Of a stretch of DNA of 64,000 nt, positions 45,425 to 53,357 are shown one piece after another. A program made the translations under genes and the position numbers. Under the pieces are notes generated by a model. That model did no database searches. It saw only the letters and a program-made list of their open reading frames with translations, and had not been told where the DNA came from. Source of the DNA: Clostridiales bacterium (GTDB taxonomy: Bacteria > Bacillota > Clostridia > Saccharofermentanales > Saccharofermentanaceae); the NCBI GenBank assembly GCA_017649645.1, contig JAGCGK010000197.1:1-64000 (forward strand). Direction: 5' to 3'. Numbering within the stretch: position 1 is the stretch's first letter; the number at the start of each line of letters is the position of its first letter.

Positions 45425-46477
45425 TCACTCTTCTGATTCTTCCTGCTCATCTGAATCTTCATCCTGTTCTTCATCACTAAGAAGGATCTTGATCGCTGAA
45501 GACAGTTTCCTTCTTGCCTCAAAGCAGTCGGAATTCTTTGCCTGACCCAGAAAGTATCGAAGCCATTTGTTTTCGTAATTTATAAACAACCAGGAATCAT
45601 CTTCATCCCTGAATAAAAGGGTGTTCTTCTGACTCATCCTGATACTGGAGATCTTATCCTTATCCAATACCTTGCCGTCGATCGTAAGACAGTCTTTTCT
45701 AACTTCGATCCTTTTAGGAGTAAAACGGTATTTCAAGATAAAAATCAGTGCAAACAAAAGACCGATAAAGATACAAACCAAAGACAAGTACCTGAGGAGC
45801 TTTATCTCTGATTGAGATATACTCGGATCATTAAATGCAAAGAAAGACAGTGCATAACCCAAAACACCCAAAGCGATCGGCAAGGATCCTATCTTATAGA
45901 ATTCTCTTCTTATATCTCTTAGAGGGAACTCAACAGTAACCACATCGAACTTGTTATATATCTCAGTTTCTACTTCTTTTCTGGTCATGTCATGCTTTAC
46001 GGCTTCACAAATGACATAACAAAGAGCGATAAAATTGTTTATATCAGATGAGGTCTTTGAATCTGCAGCAACACCGCAGTAATAATATCCGACCGTCTTT
46101 TCATTTTCATCTTTGACGCAAAGTCTTCTCGGGAAAAACCAGAACAATCTCATCGCGCCTGTGCCGGGAACAAAAAACAATGTCCTTTCCTTAAGATCAT
46201 AGCAATCATCATTTATCTTGATTATTCCGTCAGTAGTTATCTCATAACTTCTGATGGTCCTTTTATAGAGCATGAGATATCTTACGATAGCTATGATAAA
46301 CGGAAGAAGGATAATAACTACCCAAAACAGGAAAGCATACGATTCACCATGAGGCGAATGACGGAATAAGAAAGTCAGGACACTAAACGGAACAGACATC
46401 AAAAGAAGTAGAATCAGATGGATTATCTGGTTTCTATGGATCCTTGATGTATCAAAGTCAAATCTTACCGGCTCCAA
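45425..46477 (-). CDS. Four-helix membrane protein of unknown function
   Basis: I do not recognise a family. The 350-residue protein has two hydrophobic helices at about 18-37 and 48-68, a soluble section (about 70-190), two more at about 195-213 and 228-250, and then a strand-rich section resembling a PH-like domain (KRIEVRKDCLTIDGKVLDKDK, SWLFINYENKWLRYF). The first soluble section may be a second such domain (YEITTDGIIKIND). It ends in a strongly acidic tail. It starts one base after the ABC-F stop, so it is translated from the same mRNA. A link to translation or membrane stress is only suggested by this pairing. Confidence 0.7.
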   Translation of the reverse strand: MEPVRFDFDTSRIHRNQIIHLILLLLMSVPFSVLTFLFRHSPHGESYAFLFWVVIILLPFIIAIVRYLMLYKRTIRSYEITTDGIIKINDDCYDLKERTLFFVPGTGAMRLFWFFPRRLCVKDENEKTVGYYYCGVAADSKTSSDINNFIALCYVICEAVKHDMTRKEVETEIYNKFDVVTVEFPLRDIRREFYKIGSLPIALGVLGYALSFFAFNDPSISQSEIKLLRYLSLVCIFIGLLFALIFILKYRFTPKRIEVRKDCLTIDGKVLDKDKISSIRMSQKNTLLFRDEDDSWLFINYENKWLRYFLGQAKNSDCFEARRKLSSAIKILLSDEEQDEDSDEQEESEE

Positions 46478-46478
46478 T

Positions 46479-48380
46479 CTAGTCCTCCAGGCTCATATAC
46501 TCATCATACAGTTCTTCGAGATGCTTAGCGTTTTCCGCAAATCTCTCATATTCCTCCGGTTTCGTATCAGCTCCGAACGAAGCTTCCATATCGGCCTGAA
46601 GCTGTTCCAACTCAGCTATTTCTTTCTCGATAGCACGAAGTCTTTCCTTACGCTTTGCTTCAGCCTTACGTTCCTGTGCACGGTTCATGGAAGTAACCTT
46701 TGCTTCAGTGACTCTGGAAGTCTTCTCCTCATCAGCCTTTTTGCTCTTAACCGATTCATCGTTAGAATTCTTAAGGCTTTGACGGTAATACTTATACTTA
46801 TCATATAGCTTAGCAGTTCCGCCTGCAAATCCGAGAATACTGTCTGCACATTTGTCTATGAAGAAACGGTCATGGCTTACGCAGATGATCGCTCCGTTAT
46901 AGTCTCTTAATGCATCCTCCAATACTTCCCTGGATTCGATATCCAAGTGGTTTGTAGGCTCATCCAAGAACAGGATGTCCGGTTTTTCCTGAAGTAAGCA
47001 GCAAAGATAGAGTCTTGATCTCTCTCCGCCTGAAAGCACACATATCTTCTTGAAAACATCCAGTTCGCGGAATCCGAATCTGGCAAGCATGTTTCTTGCC
47101 TGAGTTTCAGACATATCAGTTCTTCCTAGAAGTTCCTCAAGACAGGTCAACTCTTCATTCTCAAAAGGAACGAACTGACCCATGAAACCGCTTGAAGCAC
47201 CGGAAGAAACAAAGACCGTACCGTCAAATCCGCCCTGTCTTCCGAGAAGCATCGTCAAAAGAGTAGATTTGCCGCATCCGTTAGGACCGCAAAGGAACAA
47301 TTTCTGATTAGCCTTAAGTTCAAAACTGATATGCTCGAAAAGCATCGGGTCATCATCAAACTTCTTGCTGACATCCTTAACCTGAATAAGTATCTTATCT
47401 TCTGCACCGGTCCTATCTTCAGGAACAAGTGTAAAACTCATCTTCATCGGATCATTTCCGAGTTTCTTCTTCTCTGCTTCAAGGATATCCTGAAGCTTAT
47501 TAACCATCTTTTCTCTCTGATGATATCCGCTTATGTTTCTGTGAGAAAGCATCGTCTGCTTAACATCCAACTGATGCTCGAGTTCAGCCTCAAGATTCTT
47601 GACCGTAGCTTCCTGAGATTTAAGGAATTCAGCCTTCTGATACTTATAATCCGAATAGTTACCCTTATATTCCTTAACAGAACCATCATTAAGTTCAATC
47701 ACTCGGTTAGCGATCTTATCGATAAAATGACGGTCGTGAGAGATAACAAATACTGCACCGCCATAGGATGCCAGGAAGTTCTCGAGCCACTCGACCGCTT
47801 CAATATCAAGATGGTTGGTCGGCTCGTCGAGCATGAGGATATCAGGTCTTGCAACGATAAGCTGGGCAAGACAGACTCGCATCTTCTCTCCACCCGATAA
47901 AGTTGTAAGATCTCGGTCTTCTGACAGATCAGCAAGATCAAGTCCTGCGAGAGCATCTTTCATTCTGAAGTCAAAATCATATCCGCCCATTGCCTCAAAC
48001 TCAGCAAGGACCTTGGAATACTCGTCACTTTTAACCTTATATTCCGGGGATTCAGGATCAACTGTTGAGAGTTCCATCTCAAGAGCAGTCTTCTCCTGTT
48101 CTTTTTCAGACAGACGAACCGGCTTAAGAGTCTTGCCGTTAAAATCCTGCTCTTCCATATTCTGGGACAAGAATCCCACGATAGTATTTCCGTGCCTTAT
48201 TATCTTGCCTTCCTTAGGAGTCAAAGTTCCCCTGATGATCCTGAAAAGCGTTGATTTACCTGCACCGTTATTTCCTATAAACGCGATCTTGTCCCCTTCA
48301 TTTATCCTGAAGGAGACCTTATCGAGCAGATCTCTGCCGTGAAAATCTATACTAACGTTGTCAATGGTTAAAAGTGGCAT
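46479..48380 (-). CDS. ABC-F family ATPase (ribosome-associated)
   Basis: A soluble twin-ABC protein of 633 residues without membrane helices. Module one has GNNGAGKSTL, LSGGEKMRVCLAQL and LMLDEPTNHLD; module two has GPNGCGKSTL, LSGGERSRLYLCCL and LFLDEPTNHLD. A linker helix and a C-terminal charged coiled coil (about 545-633) follow. ABC-F proteins act on the ribosome E site, either as housekeeping factors (EttA, Uup, YdiF) or antibiotic protectors. The coiled coil points to the Uup/YdiF group. The start at 48380 is preferred because the earlier in-frame ATG at 48434 lies inside the terminator of the upstream gene. No ribosome-binding site precedes it and an extended -10 lies 7 bases away. 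Confidence 0.9.
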   Translation of the reverse strand: MPLLTIDNVSIDFHGRDLLDKVSFRINEGDKIAFIGNNGAGKSTLFRIIRGTLTPKEGKIIRHGNTIVGFLSQNMEEQDFNGKTLKPVRLSEKEQEKTALEMELSTVDPESPEYKVKSDEYSKVLAEFEAMGGYDFDFRMKDALAGLDLADLSEDRDLTTLSGGEKMRVCLAQLIVARPDILMLDEPTNHLDIEAVEWLENFLASYGGAVFVISHDRHFIDKIANRVIELNDGSVKEYKGNYSDYKYQKAEFLKSQEATVKNLEAELEHQLDVKQTMLSHRNISGYHQREKMVNKLQDILEAEKKKLGNDPMKMSFTLVPEDRTGAEDKILIQVKDVSKKFDDDPMLFEHISFELKANQKLFLCGPNGCGKSTLLTMLLGRQGGFDGTVFVSSGASSGFMGQFVPFENEELTCLEELLGRTDMSETQARNMLARFGFRELDVFKKICVLSGGERSRLYLCCLLQEKPDILFLDEPTNHLDIESREVLEDALRDYNGAIICVSHDRFFIDKCADSILGFAGGTAKLYDKYKYYRQSLKNSNDESVKSKKADEEKTSRVTEAKVTSMNRAQERKAEAKRKERLRAIEKEIAELEQLQADMEASFGADTKPEEYERFAENAKHLEELYDEYMSLED

Positions 48381-48387
48381 AGATAGG

Positions 48388-48396
48388 ATTGTATCA
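48388..48396 (-). promoter_or_regulatory. Extended -10 promoter abutting the ABC-F start codon
   Basis: TGATACAAT on the minus strand, with TACAAT at 48388-48393. Its last base is 7 bases from the ATG at 48380, so the transcript should start at or next to the A of the ATG. This predicts a leaderless mRNA. Confidence 0.5.
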
Positions 48397-48416
48397 CATT
48401 TAGATTTAAACGACAT

Positions 48417-48450
48417 AAAAAATCCCGAAGCCATAAAAATGTCTTCGGGA
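48417..48450 (-). terminator. Terminator of the acidic lipoprotein gene
   Basis: Minus-strand stem TCCCGAAG / CTTCGGGA with extra inner pairing, then six T. It lies 26 bases after the lipoprotein stop. Confidence 0.85.
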
Positions 48451-48475
48451 CTTCTATGGTATCTATTGAACCTTA

Positions 48476-49159
48476 TTATCCACCGATAATCTCTTCCAAG
48501 GTATAAAGCTCACCATTAACCTCCATGACAGCTGTTACTCCGTCCTGTTCATAGGTAAGGATCGCACCGTTATCTGTATCTTCGATCTTGTACGCAGACT
48601 CATCATAGTAAGAGAACATCTCCTCTACCTGCTGATCAAAAAATGCCTTTGCGGTCTCTGAATCCTCAAACAGATAGCACAAATAGATCTTAAAATCGGA
48701 GTCTTCATTGATCGAGGAATCTGAGTTACCCTCATCATCAGCAGATGCGGATACGCCTATACTTCCACCAGTAGCCATGAAGCCTTCAACATAATTATCA
48801 AGATCTTCGGCCATATCAGCCTCGATCTTCAGGAGTTCAACACCGTTATCAACAACCTTTTGAGCATATTCTTTTACACGATCATCATTAAAATCAGAAA
48901 CATCGGCCGGCTCCGGCATCTGGAAATCCATATCGCCATTAGACTCTTCTGTCTCTTCGGTCTCTTCTTCTGTATCTTCTGTTGTTTCTTCTGTAGTCTC
49001 TTCAGTAGTTTCTTCTGTTGTAGTCTCCTCAACCTTAGTTGTTGTCTCTTCACTGTCCTTGGACTTATCATCTGTAGATGAGCATCCTGCTACAGTAAGC
49101 ATAAGACCGGCAGATACTGTAAGCGCAGCAAGCACAGTAATAAACTTGATATTCTTCAT
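48476..49159 (-). CDS. Lipoprotein with Thr/Glu-rich linker
   Basis: The 227-residue product has a lipoprotein signal (1-25, lipobox VAGC) and a linker of about 40 residues built from Thr-Thr-Glu-Glu units (about 35-75), then a globular part of about 140 residues that I cannot assign; it contains FKIYLCYLFEDSETAKAFFDQQVEEM-like amphipathic segments split by loops. The linker repeat suggests slippage-prone coding DNA and a spacer across the wall. The ATG 49159 has GGAG 8 bases upstream. Confidence 0.78.
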   Translation of the reverse strand: MKNIKFITVLAALTVSAGLMLTVAGCSSTDDKSKDSEETTTKVEETTTEETTEETTEETTEDTEEETEETEESNGDMDFQMPEPADVSDFNDDRVKEYAQKVVDNGVELLKIEADMAEDLDNYVEGFMATGGSIGVSASADDEGNSDSSINEDSDFKIYLCYLFEDSETAKAFFDQQVEEMFSYYDESAYKIEDTDNGAILTYEQDGVTAVMEVNGELYTLEEIIGG

Positions 49160-49274
49160 TTCATTTTCTCCTTTTTTTTCGAAAAATATTAGTGATCCTC
49201 TTCGTGATCTGTAACAGATTATCACAATAGAAGTCAAAGTTTTCGCAAACGAAAGATTAAGAAATGTTAAAGAT

Positions 49275-49300
49275 AAAAAAAGAACTGCCGAAGCAGTTCT
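49275..49300 (-). terminator. Terminator of the SSS symporter
   Basis: Stem AGAACTGC / GCAGTTCT with a 4-base loop, seven T on the minus strand. It lies 26 bases past the symporter stop and is nearly symmetric. Confidence 0.85.
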
Positions 49301-49326
49301 TTTCGAAAAATATCATTATCAAAAGA

Positions 49327-50859
49327 TTATTTGGTTTCTTCAAGCTGATGCTTAGCAGTTGTCTTTACTTCTACTTCGCATACCGAGAAGATATCGTCTA
49401 CGAGTTTCTTATCCGGTTTCGGAGTAATAAGGCTTACAACCGGTACGATAACGAATCCTGCAAGCATTGCAAAAGCACCGCAGTTGATCGGAGACTGAAG
49501 GATCGCAGGGAGATTAGCTCTCCACAACATATTTACAACCATGATCGCAGGTCCGAACAGGAAACATACCCAGCAAGCGATCTTTGTTGTCTTTTTCCAG
49601 TAAAGACTGTAAAGGAAAGGAGCAAGGAATGCACCTGCAAGAGCACCCCAGGAGATACCCATGAGCTGAGCGATAAATGTTACGGAACTGTTGTACTGGA
49701 TGATAGCAATAACAGCTGAGATCAGGATAAAGACGAATACGAAGATCCTGAGGCAGACGACTTTCTTGGTCTCTGACATCTTCTTGATGATCGTTCCGTT
49801 GATGAAATCAAGAGTAAGTGTTGAACTTGATGTAAGAACAAGAGAAGACAAAGTAGACATCGAGGCTGAAAGTACGAGGATGACTACTACTGCGATAAGA
49901 AGATCAGGAAGTCTCTCGAGCATAGTAGGAATGATCTGGTCAAAGCCCTTAGCATCAACCTGCTCCTGAGTAAGGAATATACGACCGAAGCCGCCGAGGA
50001 AATAACAACCGCCTGCTACGATTACCGCAAAGACAGTAGAGATTATAGTACCCTTACGGATAGCATCCTCTGACTTGATCGCATAGAATTTCTGAACCAT
50101 CTGAGGAAGTCCCCAAGTACCAAGAGATGTAAGGATAACAACACCGAGAAGATCAAGTGGCAACGGTCCGAAGAACGAAGCATAAGAACCCGGGAAACTG
50201 CCTTCGACTTCTGCAAGTTTTGTAACTGATCCCATAAGTCCGCCGTTTATGTTAAGAACTGCAAGAACTACTGCAACGATACCGATGAGCATGATGATAC
50301 CCTGGATAAAATCGTTGACCGCCGTTGCAAAGTATCCGCCTGCAATAACGTAAACAGCTGTAAGTACAGCCATTGCAATGATACAGACTGTGTAATCGAT
50401 TCCGAAGGCCATCTCGAAAAGTCTGGAGAGACCGTTATAAAGAGAAGCCGTGTAAGGGATAAGGAATATAAAGATTATCGCTGATGCGCCGATCCTTAAA
50501 GACTTACCTTTAAATCTCTTATCAAAGAATTCCGGCATCGTTGAACTGTCAAGTTTATGTGTGATAAGTCTCGTTCTTCTTCCGAGGATGACCCAGGCAA
50601 GAAGTGATCCGATGACAGCGTTACCGATACCGATCCAGGTTGAAGCAAGTCCGAATTTCCAACCGAACTGTCCTGCATAACCGATAAAGATAACGGCAGA
50701 GAAATAAGATGTACCGTATGCAAAAGCCGTAAGCCACGGACCTACGTTACGGCCACCGAGTACGAAACCATTTACGTTCGTTGCTTTTCTTCTGCAGACG
50801 ATTCCGACCACTACGACACTCGCAAAAAAGACGACGAGCATGATGATCTTAATGAGCAT
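49327..50859 (-). CDS. Sodium/solute symporter (SSS family) under T-box control
   Basis: The 510-residue membrane protein has about thirteen helices and the SSS pattern: FVLGGRNVGPWLTAFAYGTSY, GYAGQFGWKFG, then YVIAGGYFATAVNDFIQGI in the fifth-sixth helix region and SASMSTLSSLVLTSSSTL, where the sodium-site serines and threonine lie. The family includes PutP (proline), PanF (pantothenate) and other uptake systems. A T-box leader in front points to an amino acid or its precursor as substrate; the leader's probable specifier is a tyrosine codon. A GGAGG lies 7 bases before the ATG. It forms a single-gene transcript. Confidence 0.88.
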   Translation of the reverse strand: MLIKIIMLVVFFASVVVVGIVCRRKATNVNGFVLGGRNVGPWLTAFAYGTSYFSAVIFIGYAGQFGWKFGLASTWIGIGNAVIGSLLAWVILGRRTRLITHKLDSSTMPEFFDKRFKGKSLRIGASAIIFIFLIPYTASLYNGLSRLFEMAFGIDYTVCIIAMAVLTAVYVIAGGYFATAVNDFIQGIIMLIGIVAVVLAVLNINGGLMGSVTKLAEVEGSFPGSYASFFGPLPLDLLGVVILTSLGTWGLPQMVQKFYAIKSEDAIRKGTIISTVFAVIVAGGCYFLGGFGRIFLTQEQVDAKGFDQIIPTMLERLPDLLIAVVVILVLSASMSTLSSLVLTSSSTLTLDFINGTIIKKMSETKKVVCLRIFVFVFILISAVIAIIQYNSSVTFIAQLMGISWGALAGAFLAPFLYSLYWKKTTKIACWVCFLFGPAIMVVNMLWRANLPAILQSPINCGAFAMLAGFVIVPVVSLITPKPDKKLVDDIFSVCEVEVKTTAKHQLEETK

Positions 50860-50889
50860 AAAAAAACCTCCTTAATCTTCGTCAGGAGG

Positions 50890-51230
50890 AAATACAAACG
50901 TCCTCCCGGACCCAAAATATAAGTCCAGAGGACGGAAAATATCCGTGCTACCACCTCTGTTCTCCCAATAGCTCACGCTAAAAGGACTCATGAAGTATAG
51001 ACATACTTCGGCACTGTAACGTGTGCAACTCCGGGATAGCCTACTATGAAGTACTACAAGCTCCGCCAAAGGTAAACGGAAAAACTACAAAATGCTACAA
51101 ACACTTCAATTCAGTATCCGACTTCCGAGAGGTATTCGTATCAGGAATGACCTTGGGGCTCTCACCAACCGCCCTGTCTCTGTGAGGCTCACTCAAGAAC
51201 TACTTGTTCTCAGTCAACGTCTTTACTTGG
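50890..51230 (-). promoter_or_regulatory. T-box riboswitch leader
   Basis: On the minus strand the T-box core AGAGGTGGTAGCACGG (50943-50958) pairs with CCGTCCTCT downstream to form an antiterminator, with a UGGU bulge for the tRNA acceptor end (fits discriminator A). The competing terminator is a stem from 50934 to 50899 (CGTCCTC...GAGGACG) followed by TTTGTATTT. Upstream, a stem I region carries the AGAGA and GGTGAGAGCC elements and an AGTA motif. The likely specifier is TAC (Tyr) at 51114-51116, after GGA and before TGAA; this is a hand fold and not certain. Uncharged tRNA would switch the symporter on. Confidence 0.85.
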
Positions 51231-51233
51231 TGA

Positions 51234-51262
51234 ATTATATAGGTTTTTTATATATTAATCAA
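51234..51262 (-). promoter_or_regulatory. Promoter of the T-box/symporter transcript
   Basis: TTGATT (51257-51262) and a perfect TATAAT (51234-51239) on the minus strand, spacer 17. A second candidate just upstream (GTGACA with AATATA) would start the RNA 15 or so bases earlier and allow a longer stem I base. Confidence 0.6.
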
Positions 51263-51368
51263 CCCGTCCGATTTGTCACGCACTTTTATTTTCTGTCCAG
51301 TCTGAAATAGAAATAGATCTTTGTATCAATCACCCGCAATAAAGTCTATGAACCAGACTTCCCATTGA

Positions 51369-51397
51369 TTGACATTTAATCTTCAAAGTTATAGATT
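51369..51397 (+). promoter_or_regulatory. Promoter abutting the lipoprotein start codon at 51404
   Basis: Perfect TTGACA (51369-51374) and TAGATT (51392-51397), spacer 17. Only 6 bases separate the -10 from the ATG, which implies a leaderless transcript; an alternative -10 TATAGA with spacer 15 gives nearly the same result. Confidence 0.5.
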
Positions 51398-51403
51398 TGT
51401 GAT

Positions 51404-52558
51404 ATGGAAAGAATAAGGGTTATATCAATTTCAATTTTAGTCCTGTTTTTATTTGCAGGATGCAACTTAAACTTTAATTTCAACATCAATTCTTCAAAGG
51501 GCCCTAAGGACGCTAAGGTTGAAGTTGTTGAATTTATCTCAGATGAGGATCACCGAGTTAACACGTTTGTTCTCAAACTCACAACAGCAGATAATGAGTA
51601 TATGATCAACGGCTACCAGGAGACAGTCGACGAGAAGCGTGTTTTCCTCGAGAGATACTATTATGAAGGATTTCTTCTTTATGTTACCAATGTAACTGAA
51701 GATGAAGCCGAGTATTATTTTGGTAAATTTAAGGATTCCGTTCCTCTCGAATTGAGCGGCGATAGTTCTGATCATGTTACCACTGACAAGAACGAATTCT
51801 TCGAGACAGAATACTGCTGTGTTTTTGTTCCGGAAAACACAGAGTTAAGAGGAGATACTGCAGATATCATTGACAATATATGTGAGGCACTCGAGAATGA
51901 ATCAGGTTTAAAATTTGATTCCGATTCCCCATATGCTGATCTTTCTTACTACATGAAGGAAAAGTCATTTCCCGAAAAGTTCTGGGACGTAAATCCTGAT
52001 AAGACTAAAATAGATATCGTTGTATCCAATAATCACTTTGATCATAACGAAGTAAACTATGGCGAAGTAATGATCAGTGCTGAAGATCTTGATTTTGACA
52101 AAAACAACGGTAACCTCGTACATGATCTTGCACACGTTCTTCAGAAAAGTAATGGTCCTCAGTTGGATGAGATCATGGCTGAAGGTTTTGCAACATATAT
52201 GACCGAGAAAGTCATTCACGATATTGATGGTCTTAAAACAGATTTCAATGCTTATAAGATATACTCAGGCGATCCTGAGATCGACAGATTCACGATCCAA
52301 GACAGATTCGAATGTTCAGAAGGTTATCATGAATCCAACTACGAGTTTGGATTCAGATTTGTGACCTATCTTTACGAAACATACGGAAAAGAATTCTTCA
52401 TTGACTATTTGAAGGATGTATCCGTAGATGATCCTGATGTCTATGATCTGGTACCACCAATAAAGAGTTTGGAGGCGCTCAAAGATCATACTTCAGGAAG
52501 TGTACTGAAGGATTTTGTAGGTTGGCTTGATAAGAACGAAGAAAGATTCAGCGGTTAA
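51404..52558 (+). CDS. Lipoprotein with gluzincin metalloprotease-like domain (HDxxH variant)
   Basis: The 384-residue product has a short lipoprotein signal with LFAGC (Cys20). Around residue 240 it reads LVHDLAHVLQ and 16 residues later IMAEGFATYM, matching the peptidase-MA/gluzincin order HExxH...E, with zinc ligands His240, His244 and Glu260. The catalytic Glu of HExxH is Asp here, so activity is doubtful or altered. The N-terminal 200 residues are unassigned. No ribosome-binding site precedes the ATG, which fits a leaderless mRNA. Its stop overlaps, tail to tail, a short open frame on the minus strand. It should act at the outer face of the membrane. Confidence 0.72.
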   Translation: MERIRVISISILVLFLFAGCNLNFNFNINSSKGPKDAKVEVVEFISDEDHRVNTFVLKLTTADNEYMINGYQETVDEKRVFLERYYYEGFLLYVTNVTEDEAEYYFGKFKDSVPLELSGDSSDHVTTDKNEFFETEYCCVFVPENTELRGDTADIIDNICEALENESGLKFDSDSPYADLSYYMKEKSFPEKFWDVNPDKTKIDIVVSNNHFDHNEVNYGEVMISAEDLDFDKNNGNLVHDLAHVLQKSNGPQLDEIMAEGFATYMTEKVIHDIDGLKTDFNAYKIYSGDPEIDRFTIQDRFECSEGYHESNYEFGFRFVTYLYETYGKEFFIDYLKDVSVDDPDVYDLVPPIKSLEALKDHTSGSVLKDFVGWLDKNEERFSG

Positions 52559-52659
52559 TCAGTTAGTTCTGATCCGCCCCATTCAACTACCGTAAAGCCT
52601 TCTCTTACAGGAGTTAATGTACGGTACCTCGTAGATGATACCCAGGACCTTAACTGTTC
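52555..52659 (-). pseudogene. Possible gene remnant after the cytidylate-kinase-like gene
   Basis: A 34-codon open frame without a start codon runs from within the end of the kinase-like gene to a TAA at 52555. It reads like real protein, with TLTPVREGFTVVEWGG near its end, and its frame is +1 to the kinase gene. It could be the lost C terminus of that gene after a frameshift or the tail of a deleted gene. The family is not recognised. Confidence 0.3.
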
Positions 52660-53258
52660 TTAACCAAGTTACAGATTATCTCCGCGCATTTATCTACACC
52701 AAAGAAACTGCTGTCAAGACAAAGGTCGTAATTAGCAGCATCTCCCCACTCCTGATTCGTGTAGTACTTATAGTTCGTCTTACGCTTCTTGTCCTTCTCA
52801 ACTAGTCTCTTTTCAGGCTTTTTCTCACTCTCGCCGTACAGCTTGACGATACGTTCCTTGCGGAATTCCATATTCGCATGGATAAATACGTTGAATACAC
52901 CGTCAAAATCCTTAAGGATGTAGTCAGCACAACGTCCGACGATAACACAAGGCTTATCTTCTTCTGCTATCTTCAAAATGACCTGACGTTGAATGCTCCA
53001 GAGGTAATCCGCAGCTGACATTCCGTTCATGATACCCGGAACCCCCTGCGGTTCAAATCCATATGAGAGGATAGTCTTACCGGGAGCATGCTCTCCTCTC
53101 TCCTCTATGTACTCTTTACTGAATCCGGTTTCAACTGATACGTGATCGATGATCTCTTTATCGTAGTAATTGAAACCAAGTTCATCAGCTACTTTCTTTG
53201 CAATTGTTCTGCCGCCGCTTCCGAATTGTCTGCTGATAGTAATGATCTGGATTGACAT
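52650..53258 (-). CDS. Cytidylate-kinase-like protein
   Basis: The 202-residue protein has a P-loop start with ITISRQFGSGGRTIAKKVADELG and GFNYYDKEIIDHV, the signature of the Cytidylate_kin2 family (cytidylate kinase-like), followed by FIHANMEFRKERIVKLYG and NYKYYTNQEWGDAANYDLCLDS. These proteins are P-loop kinases of unproven substrate and are distinct from Cmk. GGGAGG lies 6 bases before the ATG. A short frame with protein-like sequence begins at its stop codon, so the C terminus may have been altered. Confidence 0.86.
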   Translation of the reverse strand: MSIQIITISRQFGSGGRTIAKKVADELGFNYYDKEIIDHVSVETGFSKEYIEERGEHAPGKTILSYGFEPQGVPGIMNGMSAADYLWSIQRQVILKIAEEDKPCVIVGRCADYILKDFDGVFNVFIHANMEFRKERIVKLYGESEKKPEKRLVEKDKKRKTNYKYYTNQEWGDAANYDLCLDSSFFGVDKCAEIICNLVKNS

Positions 53259-53357
53259 AGAATCACCTCCCGTCTTTATACTTTAATTATACTATTATTT
53301 TTCTTTTAAGACACACCAAAAAGGTTTAAAATATTGTTTAAACAAGGAGCTGATAAC

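Noticed and set aside
48381..48434. Upstream in-frame ATG (48434) for the ABC-F gene
   Set aside because: It lies inside the terminator hairpin of the upstream lipoprotein gene and upstream of the predicted promoter.
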